NCBI GenBank assembly: GCA_930367215.1
Contig: OV884059.1
Location: 248,991,803-249,055,802, forward strand
DNA: 64,000 nt
Direction of reading: 5' to 3'
Source: Pollenia angustigena
Taxonomy: Eukaryota > Arthropoda > Insecta > Diptera > Polleniidae
The notes below the pieces were generated by a model. It saw nothing but the letters and a program-made list of their open reading frames with translations. It ran no database searches and was not told the DNA's origin. Positions 46,116 through 56,241 of the stretch are shown here, in pieces. Made by a program: the position numbers and the translations under genes. Each line of letters opens with the position of its first letter. The stretch's first letter is position 1.

Positions 46116-46929
46116 TGTGTTTTTGTGAAATAAGAGTTACACATTATAATATCCATAGGTTTGTTTTCGAAATTATGTTTTGAACAATGTAATTTAAGCA
46201 TTTAAAAGGTTTATGTAAACTTTGTCAATTTTTATTTTTTATCCCTTTTTTCAATACATTACTACTATAATTAGCAACTCTGATAAACTAATTTAAAATC
46301 TACCATAAAAAAATTTTACGTCAAAAATTATATTTTTTATTTTTTTTTATTTGTGCTTATAAGAACTAATTTTATTTGTTAAAATGTGAAAAATTTTTAT
46401 AAAAAATTAAAATAATTAGATGTTTTGTGATAAAAATGTGGACCAATCCCAATTTTCCGAAATATTTGACGAAAAAATTCGTGACATTTCTTTTGTTTTG
46501 TTTCTCTCAAGTGTGTTGAATTCACACAGGACATGTACATGTGAGAGAATAAAATTTAAAAAAGAGTCGTGTTACTTGTTATACTTTGTTCCGTACACAA
46601 GACTTAGAGTCTCATATTTCAGTACAGAACTGAGCTTTTGTAAAATTGCAGGGGGCAAATCGCGACATTTTTGTTATTAAAAACTTAAAAACTAATCAAA
46701 TAAAAATATTACATATTTATTATCAATTTAAAATATTTTCAAATTGGAAACAAAAAACATAAACAAAAAAAATTAAATTAAACTAAGTATAAAATCATAT
46801 AATCATGTTGATACAAAAAAAAAAAGATGGTGCGCGCTTTAGATGCTGGAGGACCGGAAACGAAATACATTAGACGTCTCTCTAATAATTAGTTTAAAAA
46901 AACACTTAGATTTTTTAGCATAACGGGCA

Positions 46930-47065
46930 TTTCATCCCATTTCATAAAGAAAAGTGTTGAAGATTGGGAGGAAGATGAGGGTTACGTAAATGGTAGTGAC
47001 ATAGTTCGTTCTATGAGAGTTGTAAACGATATAGCAGATCGAGGAGTAGCACTGATGTAGGGATA
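46930..47065 (+). pseudogene. Second decayed transposon-gene fragment
   Basis: A frame encodes SSHFIKKSVEDWEEDEGY, then GSDIVRSMRVVNDIADRGVA before a TAG. RVVND-ADRGVALM matches from memory the end of the same insect repeat-protein family as the fragment at 44650-45020, so both may derive from one insertion split by about 1.9 kb of later DNA. Confidence 0.45.
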
Positions 47066-48611
47066 TAATAAATTATATTAGATTATAGACAAAAATACCC
47101 AAATTCTAATAAATCAACTTTGCTCCAATAATTATTTTGCAAAACTTGAACATTCTTTAAAGGTTAAAAAAATATTTCATGTTTATCACCATAAATTTCA
47201 GATTTTGTTAAGTTTCTATTTTAGGTTTAAACATTTTTCTATTTTAAGTTACAATAAAAACATGTAACCTATTTAAAAATTTTTATGTACTTAATATGCA
47301 TATCTGTGGCATTTTGACAAAACATCTTAAGTCAAATTTAAAAAGTTGAAAAAATTTTGTTAATCATACGAATTTTCATTTAAAAACTTTTCTTTTCTTT
47401 AATTTAGGTTTATTTTATTATTTGCGAAAAATTATTTTTTCTTCGAGTTTTTTTTTAACTTTTTTGCTATCTTCTCTCGACTTAAGATGTTTTGTCAAAT
47501 TACCCGATTAATCATGAAATAAATCTTTAAATATATTAAAACTACGCTCGCAATCGTCTTATTTACGGTCTTAAAACAAATTTTTTGCACTATTTAAACA
47601 CACACTGGAAAAATATAAAGAAAAAGTTATAAGGGCAGCGATTTTTATTAACACCACAGTTCCGGGGGCCGGTAGCGACCCCTAAACCTTAACAGAAAAT
47701 TAAAAAAAAAATCATGCATAATTTTTTCACAGTGCTTATACTGTAACATATTTTTCTCAGCAAAGAAATCGCCATAAGTTAAAATTATCAAATAAAAAAT
47801 AATTAATGGTGAGACCACTCAATTAGATTTGTTTTAAGCAAACAAAAATCAAAAGTTAAGGTGACCATATTTTATTTTTACATGGTATATATAAAAAAAA
47901 TATGAGAATTTAAATCGTAATGAAATGGATTTTAAATTAGAAATAAAAAAAAATATTTTAATTACATAAGTGAATTTTATAGTATAAGTTAAAGTAAGTT
48001 GAAAGAGATAAAATATTATATTTAATTATTTTAATTCAAGATTATTTGTATTAATAAATAATGGTTTATTACTAAACTATTTTATTAGAGAAGATTAGGG
48101 TTAAATTAAGAGTGTTAGTTTAATATTTAGATTAATTATTTAAATTAAGAGTTATTAATTATATTAGGATTTTAACAGGGATAAATTATAGCGAATAAAA
48201 AAAATCTTTTTATTTTAAGTCCAAATATATAATTTCATGAATAAAAATTATAAATAGGTACGTATGTAGATAAGTATTTGTTTATAGGTTTATTAAAAAA
48301 AAGTTTATTATTTTTATTTTCCCATAAGTTAATAAGAAAAGGCCGGTCAACACCAAAAATTAAAAAAAAAAAAAAATCAAACCTTACTCCTTTCTTAATA
48401 ATCAAGATCTTGAGATTTAATCAACTTGATTGGTGGTGGAATGTTCGCCACGGAATTCCCCTTTTTTAACGTATCCAGACTAAGGAAAGTTTTGTTTCTT
48501 CTTTTTTTTCTTAAATTTCAAAAGTTAATTATTCTGCATCCACACCAGAGAACAGCTTTATACGATTGAAAAAAATCGCATTTAATCAACGACAACAAAT
48601 ACACTCGCTTA
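47066..48611. other. AT-rich DNA without visible gene
   Basis: No supported coding region. A block at about 47660-47740 (GGTAGCGACCCCTAA near an A-run) resembles in reverse the stretch 16860-16930 of the LTR extension, so a small shared repeat may be present. Confidence 0.45.
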
Positions 48612-49080
48612 AGGCCAGTTTACACGGTAATACAATGTATTACGACATTGCAAAAAATGATGTAGAATGAGAAAAATCTTATCATGTAAAAGCAAAATGT
48701 ATTGAGTAAGAGAGAATACGAATACAAAATCTGACAAGCGGTCGGTAAATGGTTTTTTTCTAAACCATTTTAGAAACTTATGTATTCTCATCACACCAGA
48801 GGTGTATTTTAACAGAGTATATCGAAGGTGGTAGCATTTTTATACAATTACAAAAACAACTAAAATCAACTCAGGAAATTTTCATGTTGTTTTTGTAAAA
48901 ATTTAAAACTGCAACCATCTGTTTTTTTGGTATTATTTTTGATTTTACTTGTACCATCCGTGTAAACATGAATTATACTTACAAAAGATTTTTATTTTTT
49001 TCTTTTAAACACGGAGAGAATTTCATATTATTTTGATTCTACAAAGTCTTAATACATTGTATTACCGTGTAAACTGGCCT
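48612..49080. mobile_element. MITE with 31-bp perfect TIRs and TTA target duplication
   Basis: Left end AGGCCAGTTTACACGGTAAT plus ACAATGTATTA, with the exact reverse complement at 49050-49080. TTA stands at 48609-48611 and 49081-49083. 469 bp, no coding capacity. TTA target and TIRs fit a PIF/Harbinger-type non-autonomous element. Confidence 0.9.
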
Positions 49081-49083
49081 TTA

Positions 49084-49687
49084 CGGTCATACAGTCAAAC
49101 TTGCGCAACCGCAAATATTCGCTGCTGGTTTGCAGTCATTCAAATAACGCACATCGTGCTTTGTTATTTATACAATCGTTACCTTCGTTTTTGGTAAAGA
49201 AAAAAAAAAAAAAAAAAATACAAACAAAAAAGCCTGAAATGAAACAATCATTACTCATGAAGATATTCAGCAGCAACTATGTAGTAAAAGAAAAAAAAAT
49301 TGAAATGAAACTAAACACACATACATATGTAGGTATACACACTTTTTTTCATTTTAAAAAGTACAGTACAAGGTATGCACAAGGTAAACTCGTTGGCCCA
49401 TATGTTTGTCAGCTGATTACCCCTAGTTGGAACCCAAACGTCAAATTTCGTGTATATGAGCCAAAATTTGTACATGTGTGCGTTAAATTGTTTTTTTTTT
49501 ATATGAAGACAATTTTGACAACTCGGTTCCTTTTATAGAGCAGAATGTCTACACTCCCAAATGAGTCTACCTTGTGTAAATATACCTTGGTACAGTAGTA
49601 GTAGTAGGTATGTACAATGTAAGTTTTCTTTTTCTTTTATATTTGAATAAAAAACATTTATTTTATTTTTTTTTTTTTTTTTTTTTT
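49084..49687. other. Non-coding DNA before the Penelope pair
   Basis: An open 145-codon frame at 49101-49538 contains poly-lysine from an A-run and no recognisable domain, so it is not called. Near 49560-49595 a CCTTGTGTAAAT block resembles the end of the foldback element at 12656. A long T run at 49661-49688 borders the Penelope element. Confidence 0.45.
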
Positions 49688-49688
49688 T

Positions 49689-49950
49689 TAATATAATTTA
49701 TTAAGCTTGAGGTTTTTCTTTTTTTATATAAAAAATTTTATAACATTTATTTTATAACTCCAATATTTCGATACAGAAATGTGTATCATCGTTTGGGAAA
49801 TAATTAAACAATTAAAATAACTTTTATAAAATAATGAAAAAATAATAACAATTGTCAAATAGAAAAAATTATTTACAATTAAAAAAATTTTTAATACAAA
49901 TAATCTATTACATTCTAAAAAATTTTTATAATTTCCTGTTTTGTTTTTAA
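49689..49950 (-). repeat. Penelope terminal repeat R1
   Basis: Same as 52697-52960 and 55488-55697, starting AATATAATTTATTAAGCTTG on the plus strand. These repeats flank and separate the two Penelope copies, like the pseudo-LTRs known in this group. Confidence 0.85.
49754..49803 (-). ncRNA. Hammerhead-like motif with damaged core (R1)
   Basis: Same stem II (GATACA/TGTATC) and GAAATATT segment as in R2 and R3, but the core CTGACGA reads CAAACGA, so U4 and G5 of the hammerhead core are lost. Predicted inactive. Confidence 0.5.
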
Positions 49951-49974
49951 AAACTAAATGTCTATAATTTTGTG

Positions 49975-50523
49975 CTACATTTTCCGTGTCCGATTTACTT
50001 TAATGATTTGTAACATTTCTAGCATTAAACGTCGCTTATAATTTTTTTCTGTGTTTAAAACTGATACATTCTCAAAGTCCGGAGAGTGATTTAAACTGGC
50101 ACAGTGGGCTGTTAATGCTGTTTTTTGTGATGAAATATCCCTAAACTTTTGATTTGATTTGTGACCCGATATTCTAGTTTTCAGTTTATTCTTTGTCGTA
50201 CCTACATACACTTTGTTGCATTGTCCATTATCATTTCCCTTACAAGGTATTTTATAAACTACATTCGACATTTCTAACTTATGTACTTTATCTTTACTTC
50301 TAGTAAATAATTTACCAACTGTATTATATGATTTATGTGCTATTTTACATATCCTTGTGTCGAATATTTTCGACTTTTCTAAACGTTCCGATATTTTAGG
50401 AATATATGTAAGTGATTTGTAAATTTTTGGCTCTACAATTCTATTCAAGTTGTTTACTCTATGGTTATTGCATTGTCTTATTAAATTTGATATCAGTTCA
50501 ATTGGAAAACAATTATCTTTCAA
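49975..50523 (-). pseudogene. Penelope copy A: C-terminal part with GIY-YIG
   Basis: 182 codons matching the end of the copy B protein, including the endonuclease segment YKIPCKG...KVYVGTTKNKLKTRISGHKS and LTAHCASLNHSPDF. A 25-bp deletion relative to copy B at about 50004 changes the last codons to VNRTRKM and a stop. Confidence 0.88.
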
Positions 50524-50622
50524 AATATCCCTAATTCTTTTTAAATTCTTGTTATGAAATTCTAAATCACTTATTCTCAGTATTCTTTCTGTAAGATTTT
50601 TTGCAGTATTAATAATAACCCT

Positions 50623-50994
50623 CTATGGATGTTTGGAGAAATAATTAATAATTCTACCAGAAGAAGTTGGTTTTTGGTGCCAATCCATTATTAATTTATC
50701 CCTTTTTCTTATTAACAAAGTATCTAAATATGGAAGTTTTAAGTTACACTCTTTCTCAATAGTAAATCTTATGTCCGGATGAAATGAGTTAAAAGTTTCC
50801 AAAACATTTTCCATTTCCGATTCTTCAATAATGCAAAATAAATCATCCACATATTTTGTCATAATTTTCGGTTTAGTAGTCAATTTTGCAATACAAGTAT
50901 CTAATAATTTCTCCATAACTATATCCGCTATAATTGGTGATGCTGGTGATCCCATTGGAAGTCCCTTTTGTTGGACATATATGTTACTATCCAA
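50623..50994 (-). pseudogene. Penelope copy A: RT palm segment
   Basis: 123 codons with QQKGLPMGSPASPIIADIVM and the catalytic KYVDDLF, ending at a TAG created by one base change relative to copy B (KHP then stop). Same frame as copy B on both sides. Confidence 0.88.
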
Positions 50995-51078
50995 TTGAAA
51001 ATATCTATTATCTATTATACAGAATCTAAGAATACGTAAAAACAGTTCCCTTTCAATTTTTGTAAATTCCTTAATTAT

Positions 51079-51317
51079 CGGGTATGTTCTGTAAATCGAA
51101 ATGAAGTGGATTTAAAATCGAACAAATTTTAAAAACGAGCCTGCAAAGAAAGTTCATAAAAATTTTACTTTTTATAAAATCCATACTTTGAGTACCAATT
51201 ATATTTACGAGAACAATTCATAAAAGCAAGAAAAACTATAGTAATTTTGTAAATAATCGAAATCAAAATCTCGTTCGATTTTAAATCCACTTCATTTCAA
51301 TTTGTAGAACATGCCCG
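51079..51317. mobile_element. MITE with ~45-bp TIRs inserted in Penelope copy A
   Basis: Exact insertion compared with copy B. Ends CGGGTATGTTCTGTAAATCG and, inverted, CGGGCATGTTCTACAAATTG, continuing for about 45 bp. TAT is duplicated at 51076-51078 and 51318-51320. No coding capacity. Confidence 0.9.
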
Positions 51318-52652
51318 TATATTCCATTTTTCCTCTATTATATCTATAGCAAGATCTACTGGTATACTCGGAAATAAAGAAATCACGTCGAAAGAAACCA
51401 ATTTTTCATTGTCTAATAACCTAACATGTCTTATTTTATCCTTAAATTGAAGAGAATCCTTTACATTATATTCAGAATTTATTGTTACATTCTTAAGAAT
51501 TGTTGTAATATATTTACAAAGGTCATATGATGGAGAATTGATACTTGAGCAAATTGGTCGTAATGGATATTCTCTCTTATGAATTTTAGGAACTCCATAC
51601 AATCTTGGAGCAATTGCTACGTTTGTTTTTAGTCTATTTCTCTCCGTAGATGTGATTATGCTCTTATTGAAAAGTTCTTGAATAATATCATTATTCATCT
51701 TCTGTAATTTGTTTGTGGGATCCCTATTTGATTTCCTATATGTCAAATTGTCCTGCACAATACTATTAATCCTCATATCATAATCACATTTGTCCATAGC
51801 TACTGTAGTATTACCCTTATCAGCATTTAAAATAAGAATGTCCTTATTAAGTTTTAAAAATTTTTCCGTATCCCTTACTTTTTCCAGAATGAATTTGTCT
51901 CTATTATTCAGTCTAATTCCATTCATATAATTATCAACATTTGTTGTAAGTTTCGTTCTAGCCCTTTCCTGTTCTTCTTTACTACTCAATGTCTGTACTA
52001 AGTCTTCTCCCTCAGTTATAATTTTCAAAGTCGGAAATTGATCCCTTTTAATTGGTAGTGAATGTTTGTGTCCTAACGAAAGAACCCACTGTGTGTCTGT
52101 TGGAATATTAACACTAGATTTGTTTACAAACCATTTTTTGTTTAATCTTATTCCTAGTTCTTTCCTTTGTATATTCCTAAGTTCTTCAAACTTTTTCCTA
52201 TGTCTATTCTTGACCCTTTCATTGAAATTTGTTGCCAATTTATTCTCGTGTTCCAAAAAGTTTTCAATCTCTTCTTCATTAAAGAATATTCTTAAATTAT
52301 TTACTGTCATTATTAATTCATTTTGAACATCCTTCATCGATTCATGTTTCTGTTTGATTGTTAAGCCTAAAATGTTATTGTGTAGTTCTTCCCTATAGTT
52401 GGATATTCTTCGTGATATTCTTCGTTGAGATGATTGAAGATGCTCATTTTCATGAAAAATATTAAATATATTTTTAGAAGAATTTCGTATAAATTTTGGT
52501 ATGATACCTACATTTCTGCAACGAATTAAAAAGGTAATTGTAGCCTTAATTCTAATTAACTTATCCCTAACAGTCTTGTATCTGTTAATAATTCTTCCCA
52601 CTTCCTGGCTTTTCTTTAGATGATTATAATGGATTCTTGATGTGCTCTTCAT
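51297..52652 (-). pseudogene. Penelope copy A: N-terminal part
   Basis: Starts at the ATG matching copy B (MKSTSRIHYNHLKK) and runs 451 codons through the RT N-terminal part (GVPKIHK, SFDVISLFPSIPVDLA) until the inserted MITE ends it; the last ~7 codons come from the MITE. Confidence 0.9.
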
Positions 52653-52696
52653 TTTGTATAAATTTTATTTTATTTAACCTTTATTTATTTAATTTT

Positions 52697-52960
52697 AATA
52701 TAATTTATTAAGCTTGAGGTTTTTCTTTTTTTATATAAAAAATTTTTTAACATTTACTTTATAACTCCAATATTTCGATACAGCAATGTGTATCATCGTC
52801 AGGGAAATAATTAAACAATTAAAATAACTTTTATAAAATAATGAAAAAATAATAACAATTGTCAAATAGAAAAAATTATTTACAATTAAAAAAATTTTTA
52901 ATACAAATAATCTATTACATTCTAAAAAATTTTTATAATTTCCTGTTTTGTTTTTAAAAA
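52697..52960 (-). repeat. Penelope terminal repeat R2
   Basis: Lies between copies A and B; shares sequence with R1 and R3. The 3' end of the copy B frame reads into it. Confidence 0.85.
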
Positions 52961-55442
52961 CTAAATGTCTATAATTTTGTGCTACATTTTCCGTGTCCGA
53001 TTTAAAATTAATTCTTAACAATTCTGGTACTTTAATGATTTGTAACATTTCTAGCATTAAACGTCGCTTATAATTTTTTTCTGTGTTTAAAACTGATACA
53101 TTCTCAAAGTCCGGAGAGTGATTTAAACTGGCACAGTGGGCTGTTAATGCTGTTTTTTGTGATGAAATATCCCTAAACTTTTGATTTGATTTGTGACCCG
53201 ATATTCTAGTTTTCAGTTTATTCTTTGTCGTACCTACATACACTTTGTTGCATTGTCCATTATCATTTCCCTTACAAGGTATTTTATAAACTACATTCGA
53301 CATTTCTAACTTATGTACTTTATCTTTACTTCTAGTAAATAATTTACCAACTGTATTATATGATTTATGTGCTAATTTACATATCCTTGTGTCGAATATT
53401 TTCGACTTTTCTAAACGTTCCGATATTTTAGGAATATATGTAAATGATTTGTAAATTTTTGGCTCTACAATTCTATTCAAGTTGTTTACTCTATGGTTAT
53501 TGCATTGTCTTATTAAATTTGATATCAGTTCAATTGGAAAACAATTATCTTTCAAAATATCCCTAATTCTTTTTAAATTCTTGTTATGAAATTCTAAATC
53601 ACTTATTCTCAGTATTCTTTCTATAAGATTTTTTGCAGTATTAATAATAACCCTCTTTGGATGTTTGGAGAAATAATTAATAATTCTACCAGAAGAAGTT
53701 GGTTTTTGGTACCAATCCATTATTAATTTATCCCTTTTTCTTATTAACAAAGTATCTAAATATGGAAGTTTTAAGTTACACTCTTTCTCAATAGTAAATC
53801 TTATGTCCGGATGAAATGAGTTAAAAGTTTCCAAAACATTTTCCATTTCCGATTCTTCAATAATGCAAAATAAATCATCCACATATTTTGTCATAATTTT
53901 CGGTTTAGTAGTCAATTTTGCAATACAAGTATCTAATAATTTCTCCATAACTATATCCGCTATAATTGGTGATGCTGGTGATCCCATTGGAAGTCCCTTT
54001 TGTTGGACATATATGTTACTATCCAATTGAAAATATCTATTATCTATTATACAGAATCTAAGAATACGTAAAAACAGTTCCCTTTCAATTTTTGTAAATT
54101 CCTTAATTATATTCCATTTTTCCTCTATTATATCTATAGCAAGATCTACTGGTATACTCGGAAATAAAGAAATCACGTCGAAAGAAACCAATTTTTCATT
54201 GTCTAATAACCTAACATGTCTTATTTTATCCTTAAATTGAAGAGAATCCTTTACATTATATTCAGAATTTATTGTTACATTCTTAAGAATTGTTGTAATA
54301 TATTTACAAAGGTCATATGATGGAGAATTGATACTTGAGCAAATTGGTCGTAATGGATATTCTCTCTTATGAATTTTAGGAACTCCATACAATCTTGGAG
54401 CAATTGCTACGTTTGTTTTTAGTCTATTTCTCTCCGTAGATGTGATTATGCTCTTATTGAAAAGTTCTTGAATAATATCATTATTCATCTTCTGTAATTT
54501 GTTTGTGGGATCCCTATTTGATTTCCTATATGTCAAATTGTCCTGCACAATACTATTAATCCTCATATCATAATCACATTTGTCCATAGCTACTGTAGTA
54601 TTACCCTTATCAGCATTTAAAATAAGAATGTCCTTATTAAGTTTTAAAAATTTTTCCGTATCCCTTACTTTTTCCAGAATGAATTTGTCTCTATTATTCA
54701 GTCTAATTCCATTCATATAATTATCAACATTTGTTGTAAGTTTCGTTCTAGCCCTTTCCTGTTCTTCTTTACTACTCAATGTCTGTACTAAGTCTTCTCC
54801 CTCAGTTATAATTTTCAAAGTCGGAAATTGACCCCTTTTAATTGGTAGTGAATGTTTGTGTCCTAACGAAAGAACCCACTGTGTGTCTGTTGGAATATTA
54901 ACACTAGATTTGTTTACAAACCATTTTTTGTTTAATCTTATTCCTAGTTCTTTCCTTTGTATATTCCTAAGTTCTTCAAACTTTTTCCTATGTCTATTCT
55001 TGACCCTTTCATTGAAATTTGTTGCCAATTTATTCTCGTGTTCCAAAAAGTTTTCAATCTCTTCTTCATTAAAGAATATTCTTAAATTATTTACTGTCAT
55101 TATTAATTCATTTTGAACATCCTTCATCGATTCATGTTTCTGTTTGATTGTTAAGCCTAAAATTTTATTGTGTAGTTCTTCCCTATAGTTGGATATTCTT
55201 CGTGATATTCTTCGTTGAGATGATTGAAGATGCTCATTTTCATGAAAAATATTAAATATATTTTTAGAAGAATTTCGTATAAATTTTGGTATGATACCTA
55301 CATTTCTGCAACGAATTAAAAAGGTAATTGTAGCCTTAATTCCAATTAACTTATCCCTAACAGTCTTGTATCTGTTAATAATTCTTCCCACTTCCTGGCT
55401 TTTCTTTAGATGATTATAATGGATTCTTGATGTGCTCTTCAT
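52731..55442 (-). CDS. Penelope reverse transcriptase with GIY-YIG endonuclease
   Basis: 903 codons from ATG 55442. N-terminal third: basic, coiled region. RT from about residue 270: ILNADKGNTTVAMDKCDY, APRLYGVPKIHK, SFDVISLFPSIPV (motif A aspartate), QQKGLPMGSPASPIIADIVM, the catalytic YVDDLF near 520 and LPYLDTLL. C-terminal GIY-YIG region near 705-790: VVYKIPCKG, KVYVGTTKNKLKTRISGHKS, then TALTAHCASLNHSPDF. These are the defining domains of Penelope-like elements, which prime on nicked DNA. The last ~75 residues are hydrophobic and encoded by the terminal repeat, so the true end may be earlier. Length is usual for the family. No break is visible. Confidence 0.93.
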   Translation of the reverse strand: MKSTSRIHYNHLKKSQEVGRIINRYKTVRDKLIGIKATITFLIRCRNVGIIPKFIRNSSKNIFNIFHENEHLQSSQRRISRRISNYREELHNKILGLTIKQKHESMKDVQNELIMTVNNLRIFFNEEEIENFLEHENKLATNFNERVKNRHRKKFEELRNIQRKELGIRLNKKWFVNKSSVNIPTDTQWVLSLGHKHSLPIKRGQFPTLKIITEGEDLVQTLSSKEEQERARTKLTTNVDNYMNGIRLNNRDKFILEKVRDTEKFLKLNKDILILNADKGNTTVAMDKCDYDMRINSIVQDNLTYRKSNRDPTNKLQKMNNDIIQELFNKSIITSTERNRLKTNVAIAPRLYGVPKIHKREYPLRPICSSINSPSYDLCKYITTILKNVTINSEYNVKDSLQFKDKIRHVRLLDNEKLVSFDVISLFPSIPVDLAIDIIEEKWNIIKEFTKIERELFLRILRFCIIDNRYFQLDSNIYVQQKGLPMGSPASPIIADIVMEKLLDTCIAKLTTKPKIMTKYVDDLFCIIEESEMENVLETFNSFHPDIRFTIEKECNLKLPYLDTLLIRKRDKLIMDWYQKPTSSGRIINYFSKHPKRVIINTAKNLIERILRISDLEFHNKNLKRIRDILKDNCFPIELISNLIRQCNNHRVNNLNRIVEPKIYKSFTYIPKISERLEKSKIFDTRICKLAHKSYNTVGKLFTRSKDKVHKLEMSNVVYKIPCKGNDNGQCNKVYVGTTKNKLKTRISGHKSNQKFRDISSQKTALTAHCASLNHSPDFENVSVLNTEKNYKRRLMLEMLQIIKVPELLRINFKSDTENVAQNYRHLVFKNKTGNYKNFLECNRLFVLKIFLIVNNFFYLTIVIIFSLFYKSYFNCLIISLTMIHIAVSKYWSYKVNVKKFFI
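52761..52812 (-). ncRNA. Hammerhead-ribozyme-like motif (R2)
   Basis: On the minus strand: ATTTCC, core CTGACGA, one extra U, stem II GATACA/TGTATC with a six-base loop, GAAA, ATAT-type minimal stem III, then GGAG. Stem I pairs CCUU with GGAG; cleavage would follow AUU. Stem III of two base pairs without loop is the minimal type reported for Penelope elements. The extra U between the core and stem II is a departure from consensus. Confidence 0.58.
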
Positions 55443-55487
55443 TTTGTATAAATTTTATTTTATTTAACCTTTATTTATTTAATTTTA

Positions 55488-55697
55488 ATATAATTTATTA
55501 AGCTTGAGGTTTTTCTTTTTTTATATAAAAAATTTTTATAACATTTATTTTATAACTCCAATATTTCGATACAGCAATGTGTATCATCGTCAGGGAAATA
55601 ATTAAACAATTAAAATAACTTTTATAAAATAATAACAATTGTCAAATAGAAAAAATTATTTACAATTAAAAAAATTTTGAATACAAATAATCTATTA
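55488..55697 (-). repeat. Penelope terminal repeat R3
   Basis: 5' repeat of copy B. It matches R2 until about 55697, where errantivirus-like sequence begins. The AACCTTTATTTATTTAAT stretch between it and the ATG is the same as before copy A. Confidence 0.85.
55553..55603 (-). ncRNA. Hammerhead-ribozyme-like motif (R3)
   Basis: Same sequence as the motif in R2, with core CTGACGA, stem II and GAAA all intact; 110 bases upstream of the copy B start codon. Confidence 0.58.
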
Positions 55698-55947
55698 CAT
55701 TAAAAAGGATTTTGATATTTTTATTTATTTTCTCTTTGGTATTTTTTATGAACCGTTTCGATTTGATGGTTTTCTAGAACTGAATTTTTATTCTGTTCTT
55801 TACATATTCTTAGCTTAAACTTATGAATTATTTCTGCATGATCAGCACAACGATCATGGATGATGAAATTCCATTGATCGTTGGGCAATCAACAAATGTA
55901 CAGAAAACGAAATCAATACTTCTGTAAACAATTTCATGAATCATTGT
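55698..55947 (-). other. 3' end region of the errantivirus-like element
   Basis: Between the env C-terminus and the Penelope repeat. AT-rich, probably 3' UTR or LTR remnant. No gene seen. A short TGTAAACAATTTCATGAATCATTG palindrome-like patch is next to the env stop. Confidence 0.4.
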
Positions 55948-56241
55948 TTACAGAATCATTGGTTCTTCTTGTGCAATTGGTTCTTCTTGGGTGGCATATA
56001 TAACTCGCCCTCCCTTAGAATTAGTGTCTCTTTGAATTAGTGTAAATAAGAAATCTTTCTTGTAAATCAAAAGCAAGATCACAATGCAGGTAAGTAACCC
56101 ATAAATTGCATAAAAGTTGTAATTTATGTTTTGTTTTAAATATACCTCATTACTGGTATTAAGATTAATCATTTGTGGTACATCTAATAGTTCGGTTTCG
56201 TTTTCTGGTATTACATTAAAGTTAGGGATAACAATATTCAT
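55948..56241 (-). pseudogene. env: Errantivirus-like Env: C-terminal membrane part
   Basis: 97 codons with one hydrophobic segment (YGLLTCIVILLLIYK, residues ~48-62) followed by a short basic/polar tail, as at the C-terminus of insect errantivirus envelope proteins. It overlaps the upstream env piece by four bases in another frame, so a small indel splits them. It ends in an EEP repeat next to the stop. Confidence 0.75.

Larger units (their letters stand above)
45021..46929. other. AT-rich DNA between decayed gene fragments
   Basis: Apart from the small tandem repeat at 45852 and the repeat fragment at 45954, no feature is supported. The 86-codon frame at 46420-46680 has no recognisable content. 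Confidence 0.45.
49688..52696 (-). mobile_element. Penelope-like element, copy A (inactivated)
   Basis: Minus-strand copy nearly identical to copy B (52697-55697). It lies head to tail with B and shares its repeats. Its single long frame is broken by a 239-bp MITE (51079-51317), an AAG-to-TAG change at about 50623 and a 25-bp deletion at about 50004. The core of its hammerhead-like motif is also mutated. Confidence 0.88.
52697..55697 (-). mobile_element. Penelope-like element, copy B (intact frame)
   Basis: Minus-strand element flanked by repeats R3 (5' side) and R2 (3' side). It has one uninterrupted long frame with RT and GIY-YIG endonuclease and intact hammerhead-like motifs in both flanking repeats. 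The head-to-tail pairing with copy A is typical of Penelope elements. It sits at the 3' end of the errantivirus-like element. Confidence 0.9.

Noticed and set aside
46420..46680. 86-codon frame
   Set aside because: No recognisable motif and AT-rich surroundings.
49101..49538. 145-codon open frame
   Set aside because: Poly-lysine from an A-run and no domain; part of AT-rich DNA.
52066..52326. Plus-strand 86-codon frame, repeated at 54856-55116
   Set aside because: Antisense of the Penelope N-terminal region; identical only because the element is duplicated.
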